Assembly (NCBI RefSeq): GCF_018785245.1
Contig: NZ_WQPL01000026.1
Span: forward strand, 1 to 46,290
Direction: 5' to 3'
Source of the DNA: Collinsella aerofaciens
Lineage (GTDB): Bacteria; Actinomycetota; Coriobacteriia; Coriobacteriales; Coriobacteriaceae
DNA: 46,290 nucleotides
A program made the position numbers and the translations under genes. The notes beneath the pieces are model-generated. The model was given only the letters and a program-made list of their open reading frames with translations, searched no databases and was not told where the DNA came from. Below, piece by piece: positions 23,895-33,175 of the stretch (position 1 is its first letter; each line of letters opens with the position of its first letter).

Positions 23895-25910
23895 CTACAT
23901 CACCTCCGCGTGAGGGGTCAAACCATTTGCCTTGAGCACCTCGTCGGGGAGCTCGGAATAGAAGTGCTCGGTGCCGGGCACGCGCTTGAAGACCGGACGG
24001 GTGTCCAGGCCAATGCGCGGATGGCTCGAGCGGGGTGCGAAGCGATCGCCCTTGGGGAAATCGCGCGGGCTCGGAACGGCGCCGGGCACCTGGTGCAGGC
24101 GGCCCGAACCGCTCTCGATGGACAGGACGGAACCCAGAAGGCCGCGGGTGTACTCGTGAATCGGGTTGGTGAGCAGCTCCTTGGTGGGCGCCTGCTCGAT
24201 AACCTGGCCGGCGTACATAACCGTGATGTTATGAGCGACCTCGGCGACCAGTGCCAGGTCGTGCGAAACGAAGATCATGGCAAAGCCGAGCTTGGCCTGA
24301 AGATCGTTAAGCAGCTTGATGACCTGCTTCTGGACGGTAACGTCCAGAGCGGTCGTGGGCTCGTCGCAGATGACCAGTTTGGGGTCGCGGGTAAGGGCCA
24401 TAGCGATCAGAACGCGCTGACGCTGACCACCGGAAAGCTCATGCGGATAGCTCTCGAGCGTACGCTTGGGGTCGAGGCCCACGAGCTCCAGGAGCTCCTC
24501 GGCGCTACGGGTACCGCCGCGCTTGGTGAGCTGCTTCATCTGGGCAGAGATGAGCATGGAAGGGTTGAGCGAGGACAGGGCGTCCTGATAGACCATGGCG
24601 ATATCGGTACCGCGCAGGCCGAACCACTCCTTCTTGCTCATCTTGAGCAGGTCGCGGCCCTCCCAGAGAACCTCACCGGAAAGATGCTCGTCATCGTCGG
24701 TCAGGCCCATGATGGCCAGCGTGGTGATGGACTTACCGCAGCCGGACTCACCGACCAGGCCCATGGTCTGGCCAGGACGGACATCAAAGTTGACATGATC
24801 GACGACGTTGATATCACCGTGGTGCTCAAACTGGATGCAGAAATCACGGACCGAAAGGATCGGCTCAACGGACTCATCGGGCACATGGCGGTCGTTACGC
24901 TTGAGCTCGACATCGCGCAGGGCGCCAAGACGGGCGGACAGGGACTGAGCCTGCTCCTTGTAAGCGCGAACGGGGTCGGAGACCAGCAGGTCGGCCTCGC
25001 GGCGCTTGGAGGAATCGGTCGGATCCAGGGCGGCGGAGGGAGCAGCGGCCATGGCGTCGGTAATGCCCTCGGAGAGGATGTTGAGCGCCAGGCAGGTGAT
25101 CATGATAGCCAGACCCGGGAACAGCGCCTGCCACCAACGGCCAGCGAGCACGCCACCGCGGGCGTCGGCGAGGATGTTGCCCCAGGTAGCGGTGGGCTCC
25201 TGGATACCAGCGCCGATAAAGGTCAGCGAGGCCTCGAAGATGATGGCGTCGGCGACCAGGGTAACGGTGAAGACCATGATCGGGGCGATGCAGTTACGCA
25301 GAACATGCTTGATCAAAATCCACGGAGCCTTGGCGCCGGAAACGATGACCGCGCGGACATAGTCCTCGCCGTACTCGGACACGATGTTGGCGCGCACGAT
25401 ACGGGCAATCTGCGGAGTGTACATAAAGCCAATGGCGAAGATGATCGACGGCACGGAATTGCCCAGGATGGAGACGAAGACGGCAGCGAGGGCGATGCCC
25501 GGGATGGACATGATGATGTCCAGGATGCGCATGATCGCCTCGGAAACGGACTTGCGCGAAACCGCCGCGAGGGCGCCCACGACCGAGCCGCAGACCAGAG
25601 CCATGGCAGTAGCACCGAAGCCGATGATCAGCGAGTAACGGCCACCGTAAAGCATACGCGACAGGATGTCGCGGCCCTTATCGTCGGTACCGAAGATAAA
25701 TCCATTGCCGGGAGCCTGGCGAGCAGTGAAAATCTCGACCGGGCTATAGGGGGCAAGAAGGGGCGCCAGAATCGCGGTCAGGGCGACCAACACCAGCACG
25801 ACGGCGGCAATCTTAGAAGACAGCGTCATCTTCTTCCAGCCACCGAGCTTGAGCCCCTTGGAGGCAGCCTTCTCGAGCTGCTCGGTTTGCTTCTCTCGAA
25901 TCTTTACCAT
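23895..25910 (-). CDS. ABC importer permease-ATPase fusion (DppC-DppD type), nan operon
   Basis: A 671-residue membrane protein joining two subunits that are separate in the opp operon. Residues about 30-300 are a DppC-type permease with six helices and the EAA loop (RAVIVSGAKAPWILIKHVLR). Residues about 345-640 are an ATPase with GESGCGKS, LSGGQRQRVLIAMA, LVICDEPTTALD and SHDLALV. The usual cysteines of the C-terminal extension are replaced (DRFAPRSSHP). A permease-ATPase fusion in an Opp-type system is, as I recall, also found in the Corynebacterium glutamicum sialic acid importer SiaEFGI; that parallel should be checked. Confidence 0.92.
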   Translation of the reverse strand: MVKIREKQTEQLEKAASKGLKLGGWKKMTLSSKIAAVVLVLVALTAILAPLLAPYSPVEIFTARQAPGNGFIFGTDDKGRDILSRMLYGGRYSLIIGFGATAMALVCGSVVGALAAVSRKSVSEAIMRILDIIMSIPGIALAAVFVSILGNSVPSIIFAIGFMYTPQIARIVRANIVSEYGEDYVRAVIVSGAKAPWILIKHVLRNCIAPIMVFTVTLVADAIIFEASLTFIGAGIQEPTATWGNILADARGGVLAGRWWQALFPGLAIMITCLALNILSEGITDAMAAAPSAALDPTDSSKRREADLLVSDPVRAYKEQAQSLSARLGALRDVELKRNDRHVPDESVEPILSVRDFCIQFEHHGDINVVDHVNFDVRPGQTMGLVGESGCGKSITTLAIMGLTDDDEHLSGEVLWEGRDLLKMSKKEWFGLRGTDIAMVYQDALSSLNPSMLISAQMKQLTKRGGTRSAEELLELVGLDPKRTLESYPHELSGGQRQRVLIAMALTRDPKLVICDEPTTALDVTVQKQVIKLLNDLQAKLGFAMIFVSHDLALVAEVAHNITVMYAGQVIEQAPTKELLTNPIHEYTRGLLGSVLSIESGSGRLHQVPGAVPSPRDFPKGDRFAPRSSHPRIGLDTRPVFKRVPGTEHFYSELPDEVLKANGLTPHAEVM

Positions 25911-25913
25911 AAT

Positions 25914-26870
25914 CTACACCGTCCTGATGCGCGGGTTGATGAGCAGGTAGAGCATGTCAACCACGATGTTGATGATGATGAAGGCAAGAGCAACGACGAT
26001 GACGACGCCCTGAACCAGGTTCGCCTCGTTGCCCTGAACGCCCTGCAGAATCGCAGTACCCATGCCGGGGAGGTTGAAGATGACCTCGATGACGACGGCG
26101 CCGCCCATAAGGTAACCGATCTTAAGACCGAGGGTGGTGACCGGGGTGATCAGCGCGTTGCGCAAAACGTTGATGCCGACGACGACCTTCTCGGGAACGC
26201 CGGCGCCACGGGCCATGCGGACGTAGTCCTTGTCGAGCTCCTCAACCATGGCCGTACGCACGATACGAGTCATCTGGCCCGTCAGCGGGAATGCCAGAGC
26301 GATAGCGGGCATGATCATACGTCCCAGATAGCCAGCCGGGTTGGTGGTGAAGTGAGGCAGAGCACCGGATGCCGGGAGCACCTTAAGGTAGGAAGAGAAC
26401 AGCAGAATCAACAGAACGGCAAGCCAGAACGACGGGGTTGCCAAGCCGGCGATGGAAAAGACGCGGATCACTTGGTCCGGCCATTTATCGCGATACAGTG
26501 CCGCGATGACGCCGAGCAAAAACGAGACGACCGCGCCGATGGCAAGACCGATGAAGGTCAGCTGCATCGTGACGGGCAGGGCCGTGGAGATGCGCTTGGC
26601 AACGGAGTTGCGAGCAGCACCATAGGTGCCCATGTCACCATGGATCAGATCGCCCATGTAGCGCACGTAGCGCACGGGCCAGGGGTCGTCCAGACCATAC
26701 TTCTCATGGTACTCGGCAACCGCCTCGGGCGAGGCACCGTCACCCAACGCCGTATAGGCGGGGTCGGTCTTGGAGAACGACATAAGGAAGAACACCAGGA
26801 CGGTGACGCCCAATGCCATGATCGGCAGCGCCACGAGACGCCTTCCAATCAAACGTAGAAAGTTGTTCAC
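25914..26870 (-). CDS. ABC importer permease (DppB type), nan operon
   Basis: A 318-residue inner-membrane permease of the DppB/OppB type with six predicted helices. The EAA loop is RMARGAGVPEKVVVGINVLR and the family C-terminus is LLINPRIRTV. The GTG start at 26870 (VNNFLRLIGRR) has GGGGAG 6 nt upstream; a TTG at 26903 would add 11 unsupported residues. It lies 3 nt before the permease-ATPase fusion, with which it should form the membrane pore. Confidence 0.9.
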   Translation of the reverse strand: MNNFLRLIGRRLVALPIMALGVTVLVFFLMSFSKTDPAYTALGDGASPEAVAEYHEKYGLDDPWPVRYVRYMGDLIHGDMGTYGAARNSVAKRISTALPVTMQLTFIGLAIGAVVSFLLGVIAALYRDKWPDQVIRVFSIAGLATPSFWLAVLLILLFSSYLKVLPASGALPHFTTNPAGYLGRMIMPAIALAFPLTGQMTRIVRTAMVEELDKDYVRMARGAGVPEKVVVGINVLRNALITPVTTLGLKIGYLMGGAVVIEVIFNLPGMGTAILQGVQGNEANLVQGVVIVVALAFIIINIVVDMLYLLINPRIRTV

Positions 26871-26910
26871 GTTCTCTCCCCTTTCTTTTGTCGGTAGGAC
26901 CAACTGGTAT

Positions 26911-26928
26911 ATGAGTATGGATACTCAT
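26911..26928. promoter_or_regulatory. 18-bp inverted repeat before the nan permease
   Basis: ATGAGTAT-gg-ATACTCAT: 8-bp perfect arms with a 2-nt centre. It lies between the hairpin after the binding-protein gene and the permease start. It could be an operator or a small RNA structure; no matching second copy was noticed. Confidence 0.35.
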
Positions 26929-26931
26929 TAC

Positions 26932-26965
26932 AAGACCCGAGCGACATCGAGGCCGCCCGGGTCTT
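26932..26965 (-). terminator. Hairpin after the sialic-acid binding-protein gene
   Basis: AAGACCCG (26932-26939) and CGGGTCTT (26958-26965) pair, with an inner GCG/CGC-like helix. There is only a short T-run. It probably allows partial read-through, so that binding protein is made in excess over permease. Confidence 0.55.
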
Positions 26966-27025
26966 TGTTTCAACTATGAGGACGTTGCCTTACGACCGAC
27001 GCCCCACATATGACTCAAACGAGTC

Positions 27026-28639
27026 TTAGGCCTTGACGGTCGCGACGCCCCTGAAGGACATGCTCGTCGTGCCGATGCCCTTGAAGCCATCGAGGGCCTC
27101 GCCGTTGGGCGCGGTAGACGGATCGTCCCAGGAAGCGGAGACGGTCTTGACGTGGACAACGGGGTACAGAACAGCGTTGTCGGCGATGATGTCGAAGCAC
27201 TCGTTCCACTTCTTCTGCTGCTCGTCGCCCTCGGCGGCAAGAGCCTCGTCCATGAGACCGTGGAGCTTCTCCCACTCAGCGGACTCCTTCCACGGGCAAC
27301 GGGTCTGCATCCAGACGTTGTCGCCGTACCACCAGTTGAGCAGCAGGTCGGGGTCAGCGCCGAAGCAGGACGGATCGCCAGGGGCAAGGAGGATATCGTA
27401 GGCCTCGCCGCCGTCGATGGCAGCGTAGGTGGCCGGCGAGGTATCGGTCTGGATGGTCACCTCGAAGCCGAGAGCGTCGAGGTCGTTCTTGACCTGGGCG
27501 GCCATGCCCTTAATCTGCTCGTTGTCGGTGGTGCGCAGGGTGATGGCACCCGGGGTGATGCCGGACTCCTCGATGAGCTTCTTGGCCTTCTTGGCGTCGG
27601 TCTTGTACACCGTGGAAGCCTCATGATAGTTGGTGAAGCTCTTGGGCAGGTAGCAGCTGGCAGCGGTGGCAAGGCCGGCGAAGGTGTTGGTGATCATCTT
27701 CTCGGTGTCGAGCGCGTACATGACGGCCTGACGGACCTTGACGTTGTTCCAAGGCTCCTTGGCGACGTTGAACATGATGAAGCGGGTGCCGAAGCCCTGG
27801 ACGTTGTCGATCTTGCAGCCAGCGCTCTCGAGCTGGTCGACGGCGTCAGCGGTGACGAGCTCCATAACGAGCGTGGAGCCTTCCTGCTGGGCGGTAACGC
27901 GAGCGGTGGGGTCGGTCAGGATGCTGTACTGGATCTTCTTATCCTCGGCAGCATACTCACCGTTGTACTCGGGGTTGGGAACCAGGGTGATCTCGGTATC
28001 GGAGATAGAGTCGTACATCCAGGGGCCGGAACCGATCGGCTGCTTGGCGCGATCCTCCTCGGACTGAGTAGCCGGGGTAACACGGATGATGGCCAGACGA
28101 TCCTTGAGCAGGGAGAAGTTGGGGACCTTGGTCTTGACCGTTACAGTGCTGGCATCCTTGGCCTCGATGGACTCGAAGGGCTGGAAGAACGGAGCATAGG
28201 TAGCGGAAGCAGCGCAAGCGGTGTAGGAAGCGACGACGTCGTCAGCAGTGACCTCGGTACCATCGGAGAACTTGGCGCCCTTGCGGATGGTGACCTCGAA
28301 GGTAGTGTCGTCCACGGACTTGGGATCGTCGGTGGCGAGCTCGTTGAAGGTGCTGTAGTCGTGGTAATCGATGCCGTAGAGACCCTCGACGACGTGCCAG
28401 TTAGCACCCAGGCCCACAGCGGAGCCGGTGCTGGCGGGATCGAAGCTGGACGGAGCGTAAGCGGAACCAGCGGTAATCACACCGCCGCCACGGTTGGCGG
28501 AATCGGCGGAACCGGAAGCGGAACCCTCGTCGTTGGAGCTGCCACCGCAGCCGGTGAGACCAAGCCCTGCGACAGCAGCGACGCTGCCGGTGAGGCCGAG
28601 GAACGAACGCCTGGACATACCCTTGTTGATGATGGCCAT
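27026..28639 (-). CDS. Solute-binding lipoprotein (family 5, Tat-type signal), probable sialic acid receptor
   Basis: A 537-residue extracellular solute-binding protein of the Opp/Dpp type. The N-terminus has a clear twin-arginine motif SRRSFLG (Arg10-Arg11), an Ala/Gly-rich hydrophobic stretch and a lipobox LTGC (Cys31). A Ser/Gly/Asp-rich linker follows. The start MAIINKG at 28639 has AGGAG 6 nt upstream. It is the first gene of the nan operon. The ligand is inferred from context (nanA, nanK, nanE downstream); family members bind peptides, nickel or sialic acid, so this needs a binding test. Confidence 0.87.
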   Translation of the reverse strand: MAIINKGMSRRSFLGLTGSVAAVAGLGLTGCGGSSNDEGSASGSADSANRGGGVITAGSAYAPSSFDPASTGSAVGLGANWHVVEGLYGIDYHDYSTFNELATDDPKSVDDTTFEVTIRKGAKFSDGTEVTADDVVASYTACAASATYAPFFQPFESIEAKDASTVTVKTKVPNFSLLKDRLAIIRVTPATQSEEDRAKQPIGSGPWMYDSISDTEITLVPNPEYNGEYAAEDKKIQYSILTDPTARVTAQQEGSTLVMELVTADAVDQLESAGCKIDNVQGFGTRFIMFNVAKEPWNNVKVRQAVMYALDTEKMITNTFAGLATAASCYLPKSFTNYHEASTVYKTDAKKAKKLIEESGITPGAITLRTTDNEQIKGMAAQVKNDLDALGFEVTIQTDTSPATYAAIDGGEAYDILLAPGDPSCFGADPDLLLNWWYGDNVWMQTRCPWKESAEWEKLHGLMDEALAAEGDEQQKKWNECFDIIADNAVLYPVVHVKTVSASWDDPSTAPNGEALDGFKGIGTTSMSFRGVATVKA

Positions 28640-28758
28640 GTCTTCTCCTATCAATAGAGAATCTTACCCGGGAGCACCTAGACGTGCCCCCGCGCAACTT
28701 GCGGACGATATATACCTTACCTACCGACGAACCCAACTGAGGTGCCGCGCTCGGCGAC

Positions 28759-28839
28759 CGATACATACATACGCTTGAACGGTATTTACTACCGTTCACC
28801 GAATTCATTGACAAACGATTCGCCAGACAGTATGTATCG
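28759..28839. promoter_or_regulatory. Nested inverted repeats upstream of the nan operon
   Basis: An inner repeat TGAACGGTA-tttac-TACCGTTCA (28776-28798, 9-bp perfect arms) lies inside an outer one, CGATACATAC (28759-28768) with GTATGTATCG (28830-28839). A minus-strand -35-like TTGTCA (28809-28814) lies between them, which places the inner repeat over the expected -10 region, although no good -10 is seen. This is a plausible repressor site. No regulator gene is in the operon. Confidence 0.5.
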
Positions 28840-28898
28840 ACGAGGTGAGATATCAGTCATCGTCAACCCGCAGGATAGCAGGGTTGTTCACCATGGCT

Positions 28899-28912
28899 AG
28901 TCAAACGTTTTA
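28899..28912. promoter_or_regulatory. Possible LacI-type site upstream of nan
   Basis: AAACGTTTTA at 28903-28912 matches ten bases of the palindrome upstream of gapA (16194-16207). It overlaps a minus-strand TTGACT. The 365 bp between uvrC and the binding-protein gene hold only this and the nested repeats at 28759-28839. Confidence 0.3.
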
Positions 28913-29004
28913 GCGTTAATAAAACCCGAAATCGACAGGTAATCGCCGCGAAATAAATGATTGAAAATCGGCCAATCATGTATATCAGTTGTTTAGAAGC
29001 ACGT

Positions 29005-30951
29005 TTAGCTTTCGGAACGGTTGGCCGATGCCTGGGCGCGTTCGGCATTCCATGCAACAAGTGCCTCGTGGACCGCTTTGGCGACATCGGCCGGAACGCC
29101 TCGAACTTCCGCGATCTCTTGCTCGCTCGCCGCGCGCAAACGCTTCATCGAGCCAAAATGGCGCATAAGGGCACGTTTTCTGGTGGGTCCCACGCCTGGA
29201 ACGTCATCGAGTACCGAAACCGTCATGGCTTTATCGCGCAATTCGCGATGGAACGTGATGGCAAAACGGTGCGATTCATCGCGCACCTGTTTGATTAGAT
29301 AGAGCGACGCGGACCCGGTCGGAAGCACGACTGGAGTCTCGTCCCAAGGCACGAAAACCTCCTCATCGGCCTTTGCCAAGCCACAAACTGGTATATCGAG
29401 CCCAAGAGCCTCAAGTTGCTTGATCGCAGCGGTCAATTGCGGCTTACCGCCATCGACAACGAGCAAATCGGGGCGCGATCCAAAGCGCTCGTCGGCCATG
29501 CGCTCGGGAGCATAGCGTCGTCCCAAAACCTCGGACATCGACACGAAGTCGTTTGCCTCGTCCAATTCGGCCTGAATTTTAAAACGACGGTACTGGCTCT
29601 TGTCGGCGCGTCCGTTGGTAAACACCACCATCGAGGCGACGGTAAAGGTTCCGTGCAGCGTCGAGATATCGAAGCACTCGATACGCATCGGCGGCGCTGG
29701 CAGCGCCAGCGCGCTTTCGAGCTCCAGGAGCGCCTGATTGGTGCGGTCGTCAGCGTACCCCGTTCGCATCATGTAGCGCATGAGGGCATGGCGCGCATTT
29801 TTGGATGCCATATCGAGCAAACGGTGCTTTTCGCCACGCTGCGGCCTATGGAGATGGCAGGAACGCTCGCGCTTGCCCGCAAGCCATTCCCCCAGCGCCT
29901 CCGCATCCTCAAGCTCGACGGAAAGGTTGACCTCAGCTGGAATATCAGCCGTCTCGTCGTAATAGCGCTTAAGAAAGCCCGACTGGAGCTCTTCCTCGTC
30001 AACATCAAGACCCTTGTCGAGAATGAACTCGCAGGTGCGAACTGTTCGGCCCTCGCGAACGACGAAGACGCAAGCGGCGGAGATGGTCTCCTCGCGATAG
30101 AACCCGATGACATCGATATCGACACTGGAGGGAAAAACGACTTGCTGACGATCGTCCAGACCCCTGATGACCTCCAAACGACGTTTGACGCGTGCCGCGC
30201 GCTCAAAGTCGAGCGCCTCGGCGGCATCCGTCATCTCGGAGGTCAGCTCATCGACGACATCCTTGCGATGGCCCGACAAAAAGCGCTCGACACGCTTGAC
30301 GTTCTTGGCATAGTCTGCCGGGGAAATCGCGCCGACACACGCACCCGGGCCGCGCCCGACATGGTAGTCAAAGCAGGGACGCCCGTTTTGCGCGCAAATC
30401 ATATTGACGATGTCTTCCTCGCCCTTGTGGGACTCAACGATACGGCGACAACGACGCCACTCCGCACAGGATGCGGAGCAGATGGGAATAACCTTGCGCA
30501 GCGTATCTATCGTCTCACGTGCCGCACGGCTATCGGTATAGGGTCCAAAATAGCGCGTTCCCGGCTTATGGCGCTCACGCGTATATTTGATAGCGGGATA
30601 CAGGTCGCCCTTTGTAATGGCGATAAAGGGGTAGCTCTTGTCATCCTTGAGGTCGACGTTAAAGTACGGATGGTACTGACCAATCAAATTGCGCTCGAGC
30701 ACCAACGCCTCATGCTCGGTCTCCACCACGATATAGTCAAAGCTCGCCACCAACTGCATCATCAGCGGAATCTTTTGACGCTCATCCTGCAGTGTCACGT
30801 ATTGACGCATGCGGGCGCGTAGGTTTTTCGCCTTGCCCACGTAGATGACATCGCCCTTGGCATCCTTCCAAAGGTAGCATCCGGGCTGTGTGGGAACGCG
30901 CGAAACCTGCTCGGCAAGCGTTGGAATGTTGTCGTGACCGGCCACGCGCAC
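29005..30951 (-). CDS. uvrC: Excinuclease ABC subunit C
   Basis: A 648-residue nuclease that makes the two incisions in nucleotide excision repair. The N-terminal GIY-YIG domain (about 20-100) shows GCYLWKD and VIYVGKAKNLRARM. A UVR helix hairpin (about 205-245, MTDAAEALDFERAARVKRRL) binds UvrB. An RNase H-like endonuclease domain (about 385-540) has IECFDIS and LLVVDGGKPQL. C-terminal helix-hairpin-helix motifs (VPGVGPTRKRALM, VRGVPADVAKAV) bind DNA. The GTG start at 30951 directly follows the murJ stop (TAGGTG). Confidence 0.96.
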   Translation of the reverse strand: MRVAGHDNIPTLAEQVSRVPTQPGCYLWKDAKGDVIYVGKAKNLRARMRQYVTLQDERQKIPLMMQLVASFDYIVVETEHEALVLERNLIGQYHPYFNVDLKDDKSYPFIAITKGDLYPAIKYTRERHKPGTRYFGPYTDSRAARETIDTLRKVIPICSASCAEWRRCRRIVESHKGEEDIVNMICAQNGRPCFDYHVGRGPGACVGAISPADYAKNVKRVERFLSGHRKDVVDELTSEMTDAAEALDFERAARVKRRLEVIRGLDDRQQVVFPSSVDIDVIGFYREETISAACVFVVREGRTVRTCEFILDKGLDVDEEELQSGFLKRYYDETADIPAEVNLSVELEDAEALGEWLAGKRERSCHLHRPQRGEKHRLLDMASKNARHALMRYMMRTGYADDRTNQALLELESALALPAPPMRIECFDISTLHGTFTVASMVVFTNGRADKSQYRRFKIQAELDEANDFVSMSEVLGRRYAPERMADERFGSRPDLLVVDGGKPQLTAAIKQLEALGLDIPVCGLAKADEEVFVPWDETPVVLPTGSASLYLIKQVRDESHRFAITFHRELRDKAMTVSVLDDVPGVGPTRKRALMRHFGSMKRLRAASEQEIAEVRGVPADVAKAVHEALVAWNAERAQASANRSES

Positions 30952-32634
30952 CTACTTGCGACGAAGCAGCGCCGAGACCTCGGGCATCTTAAGGACGACG
31001 GCAAGGCCAAAGGTAACAGCAAGCGAGACGACACCCGCAACGCAAACATAGCCAAGAGTAATCAGAATCGAACCGCCAAGCGCCCCGACAAAGTGCTCAA
31101 GCGCCCACATGACGCCGGCGCCTGCGGCAGCACCCAGGCCACCGAGCAAAAGGCCAAAGAAACCGCCATGTAGGATAGATTTGACCTGAAGGCCACGCAG
31201 ACGACGACGCAGCCACCACAGCGAACAACCGACCAAGATCACGTAGTCGACGACATACGAAAGCGCGATTGCCGGCATGCCGAAGCCCAGCACAACGCCA
31301 AACAGCAGAACCGAGCCGGCCTGGCCGATGGCAGAATACAGGCAATAGCGACTATAGGGCTTCATGTCGAGCAAGGCAGAGAAGCTCTTCTGCATCAACA
31401 CGACCACGCCGTAGAGCGGCAGCGAGAGCGCCAGGTAGACAAGGTACTCGGACACCAGCGTCACGCCGGATTCATCGAACTTGCCAGCACAGTAGATCAT
31501 GTTGAGCGGACGCGCGAAGACAATCAGGTACAGCGCGAACGGAATCAGGAAGAACAGCATCTGGGCGACGCCACGCGAAATGCCCGTGCGAACGCTGTCG
31601 TAATCCTTCTCCTGCGCGTCGTGAGAGAGCTCGGTATAGAGCGCCGTCGAAAGCGAGGCGGCAATCAGCGCGTAGGGCAGCGTGTACCACAGGCGCGCAT
31701 AGGCGATGACGGAAGGACCAGTCTCGGGCTGGACCACCAGCGCGGCAGCGTTGGTGATAGAAGTCGAGACAAACATGCACACCGTGGCGAGCAGCGTCGG
31801 GATACCGAGCGCAATCGTCTGCCGCAGTGCGGGGTCCTTAAAGTCGATATGGATATGGGGATGCACGCCGTGCTTGCCAAGCGCGGGGATCTGACATGCC
31901 ATCTGAACAAAGACACCGAGGGTCGTACCGGCCGCAATCAAGATGATGCCGGCACGTTCGCCAAACTGTGCGGACACGGGCGCAAAACCCATAAAGCTCG
32001 CAATGACGATCACATTGTTGAGGACCGGAGCAAACGTCGACCAGAAGTAGTCGCGGTGTGCGTTGAGAACGCCCGAGAACACCGAGCCCAAACCATAAAA
32101 CAGAATCTGGATGGCAAAGAAACGGAACATGAACGCAGCGGTATCCATGCTGCCGCCGTCACCCGAAAGGAACGATTGCGTCCAGATAAAGCCCGGGGCG
32201 AACACGGTCCCCAGCAACGAAATGCCACCCAGCACCAAAAGCAGAATGCCGAGCAGGTTGCCCACGTACTCGTTCGAGGCCTCGCGACCCTGCTCACGCC
32301 TCACGCCCATGTACACGGGCAAAAACGCCGTCACGAGCATGCCGCCCATCACGAGTTCGTAGAGCATATTGGGCAGGTTGTTGGCGACCTGATAGGAGGA
32401 CGAGAGCAGCGACATGCCGATAGCGGCCGCCATTGCCCACGTGCGGATAAAACCGGTGACGCGAGACACAATGGTCAGGATGGTCATAAGCCCGGCGGAA
32501 CGACCAACCGTGGAGTAGTCCGACGAGCCCATGTCGTCAGTGTCATCTCGCGACGAAGAAGCTTCGGATGAGGGTGTCTGAGGCGCAGATTCTTTTGCAA
32601 AATGAGCTCCGCGCTTCAATTCTTCCTGCGGCAT
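30952..32634 (-). CDS. murJ: Lipid II flippase MurJ (MviN family)
   Basis: A 560-residue membrane protein with about 14 helices, MATE/MOP superfamily, that moves lipid II across the membrane for peptidoglycan synthesis. A hydrophilic Ser/Asp-rich N-terminus (1-42) precedes the conserved first helices (TVGRSAGLMTILTIVSRVTG, LPNMLYELVMGGMLVTAFLP). It starts 3 nt after the YbaK-type gene, with GAGAGGA upstream, and abuts uvrC. The three genes therefore form one unit joining repair and wall synthesis genes, with no obvious functional link. Confidence 0.93.
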   Translation of the reverse strand: MPQEELKRGAHFAKESAPQTPSSEASSSRDDTDDMGSSDYSTVGRSAGLMTILTIVSRVTGFIRTWAMAAAIGMSLLSSSYQVANNLPNMLYELVMGGMLVTAFLPVYMGVRREQGREASNEYVGNLLGILLLVLGGISLLGTVFAPGFIWTQSFLSGDGGSMDTAAFMFRFFAIQILFYGLGSVFSGVLNAHRDYFWSTFAPVLNNVIVIASFMGFAPVSAQFGERAGIILIAAGTTLGVFVQMACQIPALGKHGVHPHIHIDFKDPALRQTIALGIPTLLATVCMFVSTSITNAAALVVQPETGPSVIAYARLWYTLPYALIAASLSTALYTELSHDAQEKDYDSVRTGISRGVAQMLFFLIPFALYLIVFARPLNMIYCAGKFDESGVTLVSEYLVYLALSLPLYGVVVLMQKSFSALLDMKPYSRYCLYSAIGQAGSVLLFGVVLGFGMPAIALSYVVDYVILVGCSLWWLRRRLRGLQVKSILHGGFFGLLLGGLGAAAGAGVMWALEHFVGALGGSILITLGYVCVAGVVSLAVTFGLAVVLKMPEVSALLRRK

Positions 32635-32637
32635 CGC

Positions 32638-33138
32638 TCAGTCCTCTCTCGTAATCGCGGCAACCGTCGCCCCGCAAAATGCAATTAAATCATCGGGTGC
32701 AAGCTCGAGCTGATAACCACGCTTGCCTCCCGAAATAAAAATGGTATCCCAAAGGACACATGTCTCATCAATGAGCGTCCGGTAGCGTTTTTTCATACCG
32801 ACCGGGCTGCAGCCGCCGCGAACGTAGCCAGTCGCCGCAAGCAAATCCTTCACATGCATCATGGCCAAGGACTTCTCCCCCGCGGCACGCGCGGCGGACT
32901 TTAGATCGAGCTCGTCGGCAACAGGGATACAGCACACGACATAGTCGTTGGACGGTGTCACGCAGACCAAAGTCTTAAATCCTTGACCGGGCTCCTCGCC
33001 AAGCTGCTCCGAAATCGCGACACCCAGGCCCACCGACTCATCACCATCGTCTTCGTACGTATGTAGAACATAGGAAATGCCGGCGCTTTCCAGCTCGCGC
33101 ATCGCATTGGTTTTTGGCGTCTTTACAGCCTTTGCCAT
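32638..33138 (-). CDS. ybaK: YbaK/EbsC-type aminoacyl-tRNA deacylase
   Basis: A 166-residue cytoplasmic protein of the YbaK family, which hydrolyses mischarged Cys-tRNA(Pro). Motifs include KTLVCVTPSNDYVVCCIPV, the active-site lysine region ELDLKSAARAAGEK, and GYVRGGCSPVGMKKR. The start MAKAVKTPK at 33138 has AAAGG 8 nt upstream; a 32-codon longer frame is unsupported. It is the first gene of ybaK-murJ-uvrC. A TATACT -10-like element lies at 33176-33181. Confidence 0.92.
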   Translation of the reverse strand: MAKAVKTPKTNAMRELESAGISYVLHTYEDDGDESVGLGVAISEQLGEEPGQGFKTLVCVTPSNDYVVCCIPVADELDLKSAARAAGEKSLAMMHVKDLLAATGYVRGGCSPVGMKKRYRTLIDETCVLWDTIFISGGKRGYQLELAPDDLIAFCGATVAAITRED

Positions 33139-33175
33139 GACATATCCTTTCCCTCGCATTCGGACGCAAGGATTA

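Noticed and set aside
22980-26858. A 1292-codon plus-strand open frame across the nan transporter genes
   Set aside because: It is antisense to four clear ABC transporter genes. Its translation is low-complexity, rich in Asp, Gly and His, and has no domain. Long antisense frames are expected in this GC-rich codon use.
18211-28639. Recently transferred island
   Set aside because: The nan genes look similar in base and codon use to their neighbours, and no integrase, insertion sequence or flanking direct repeats were seen.
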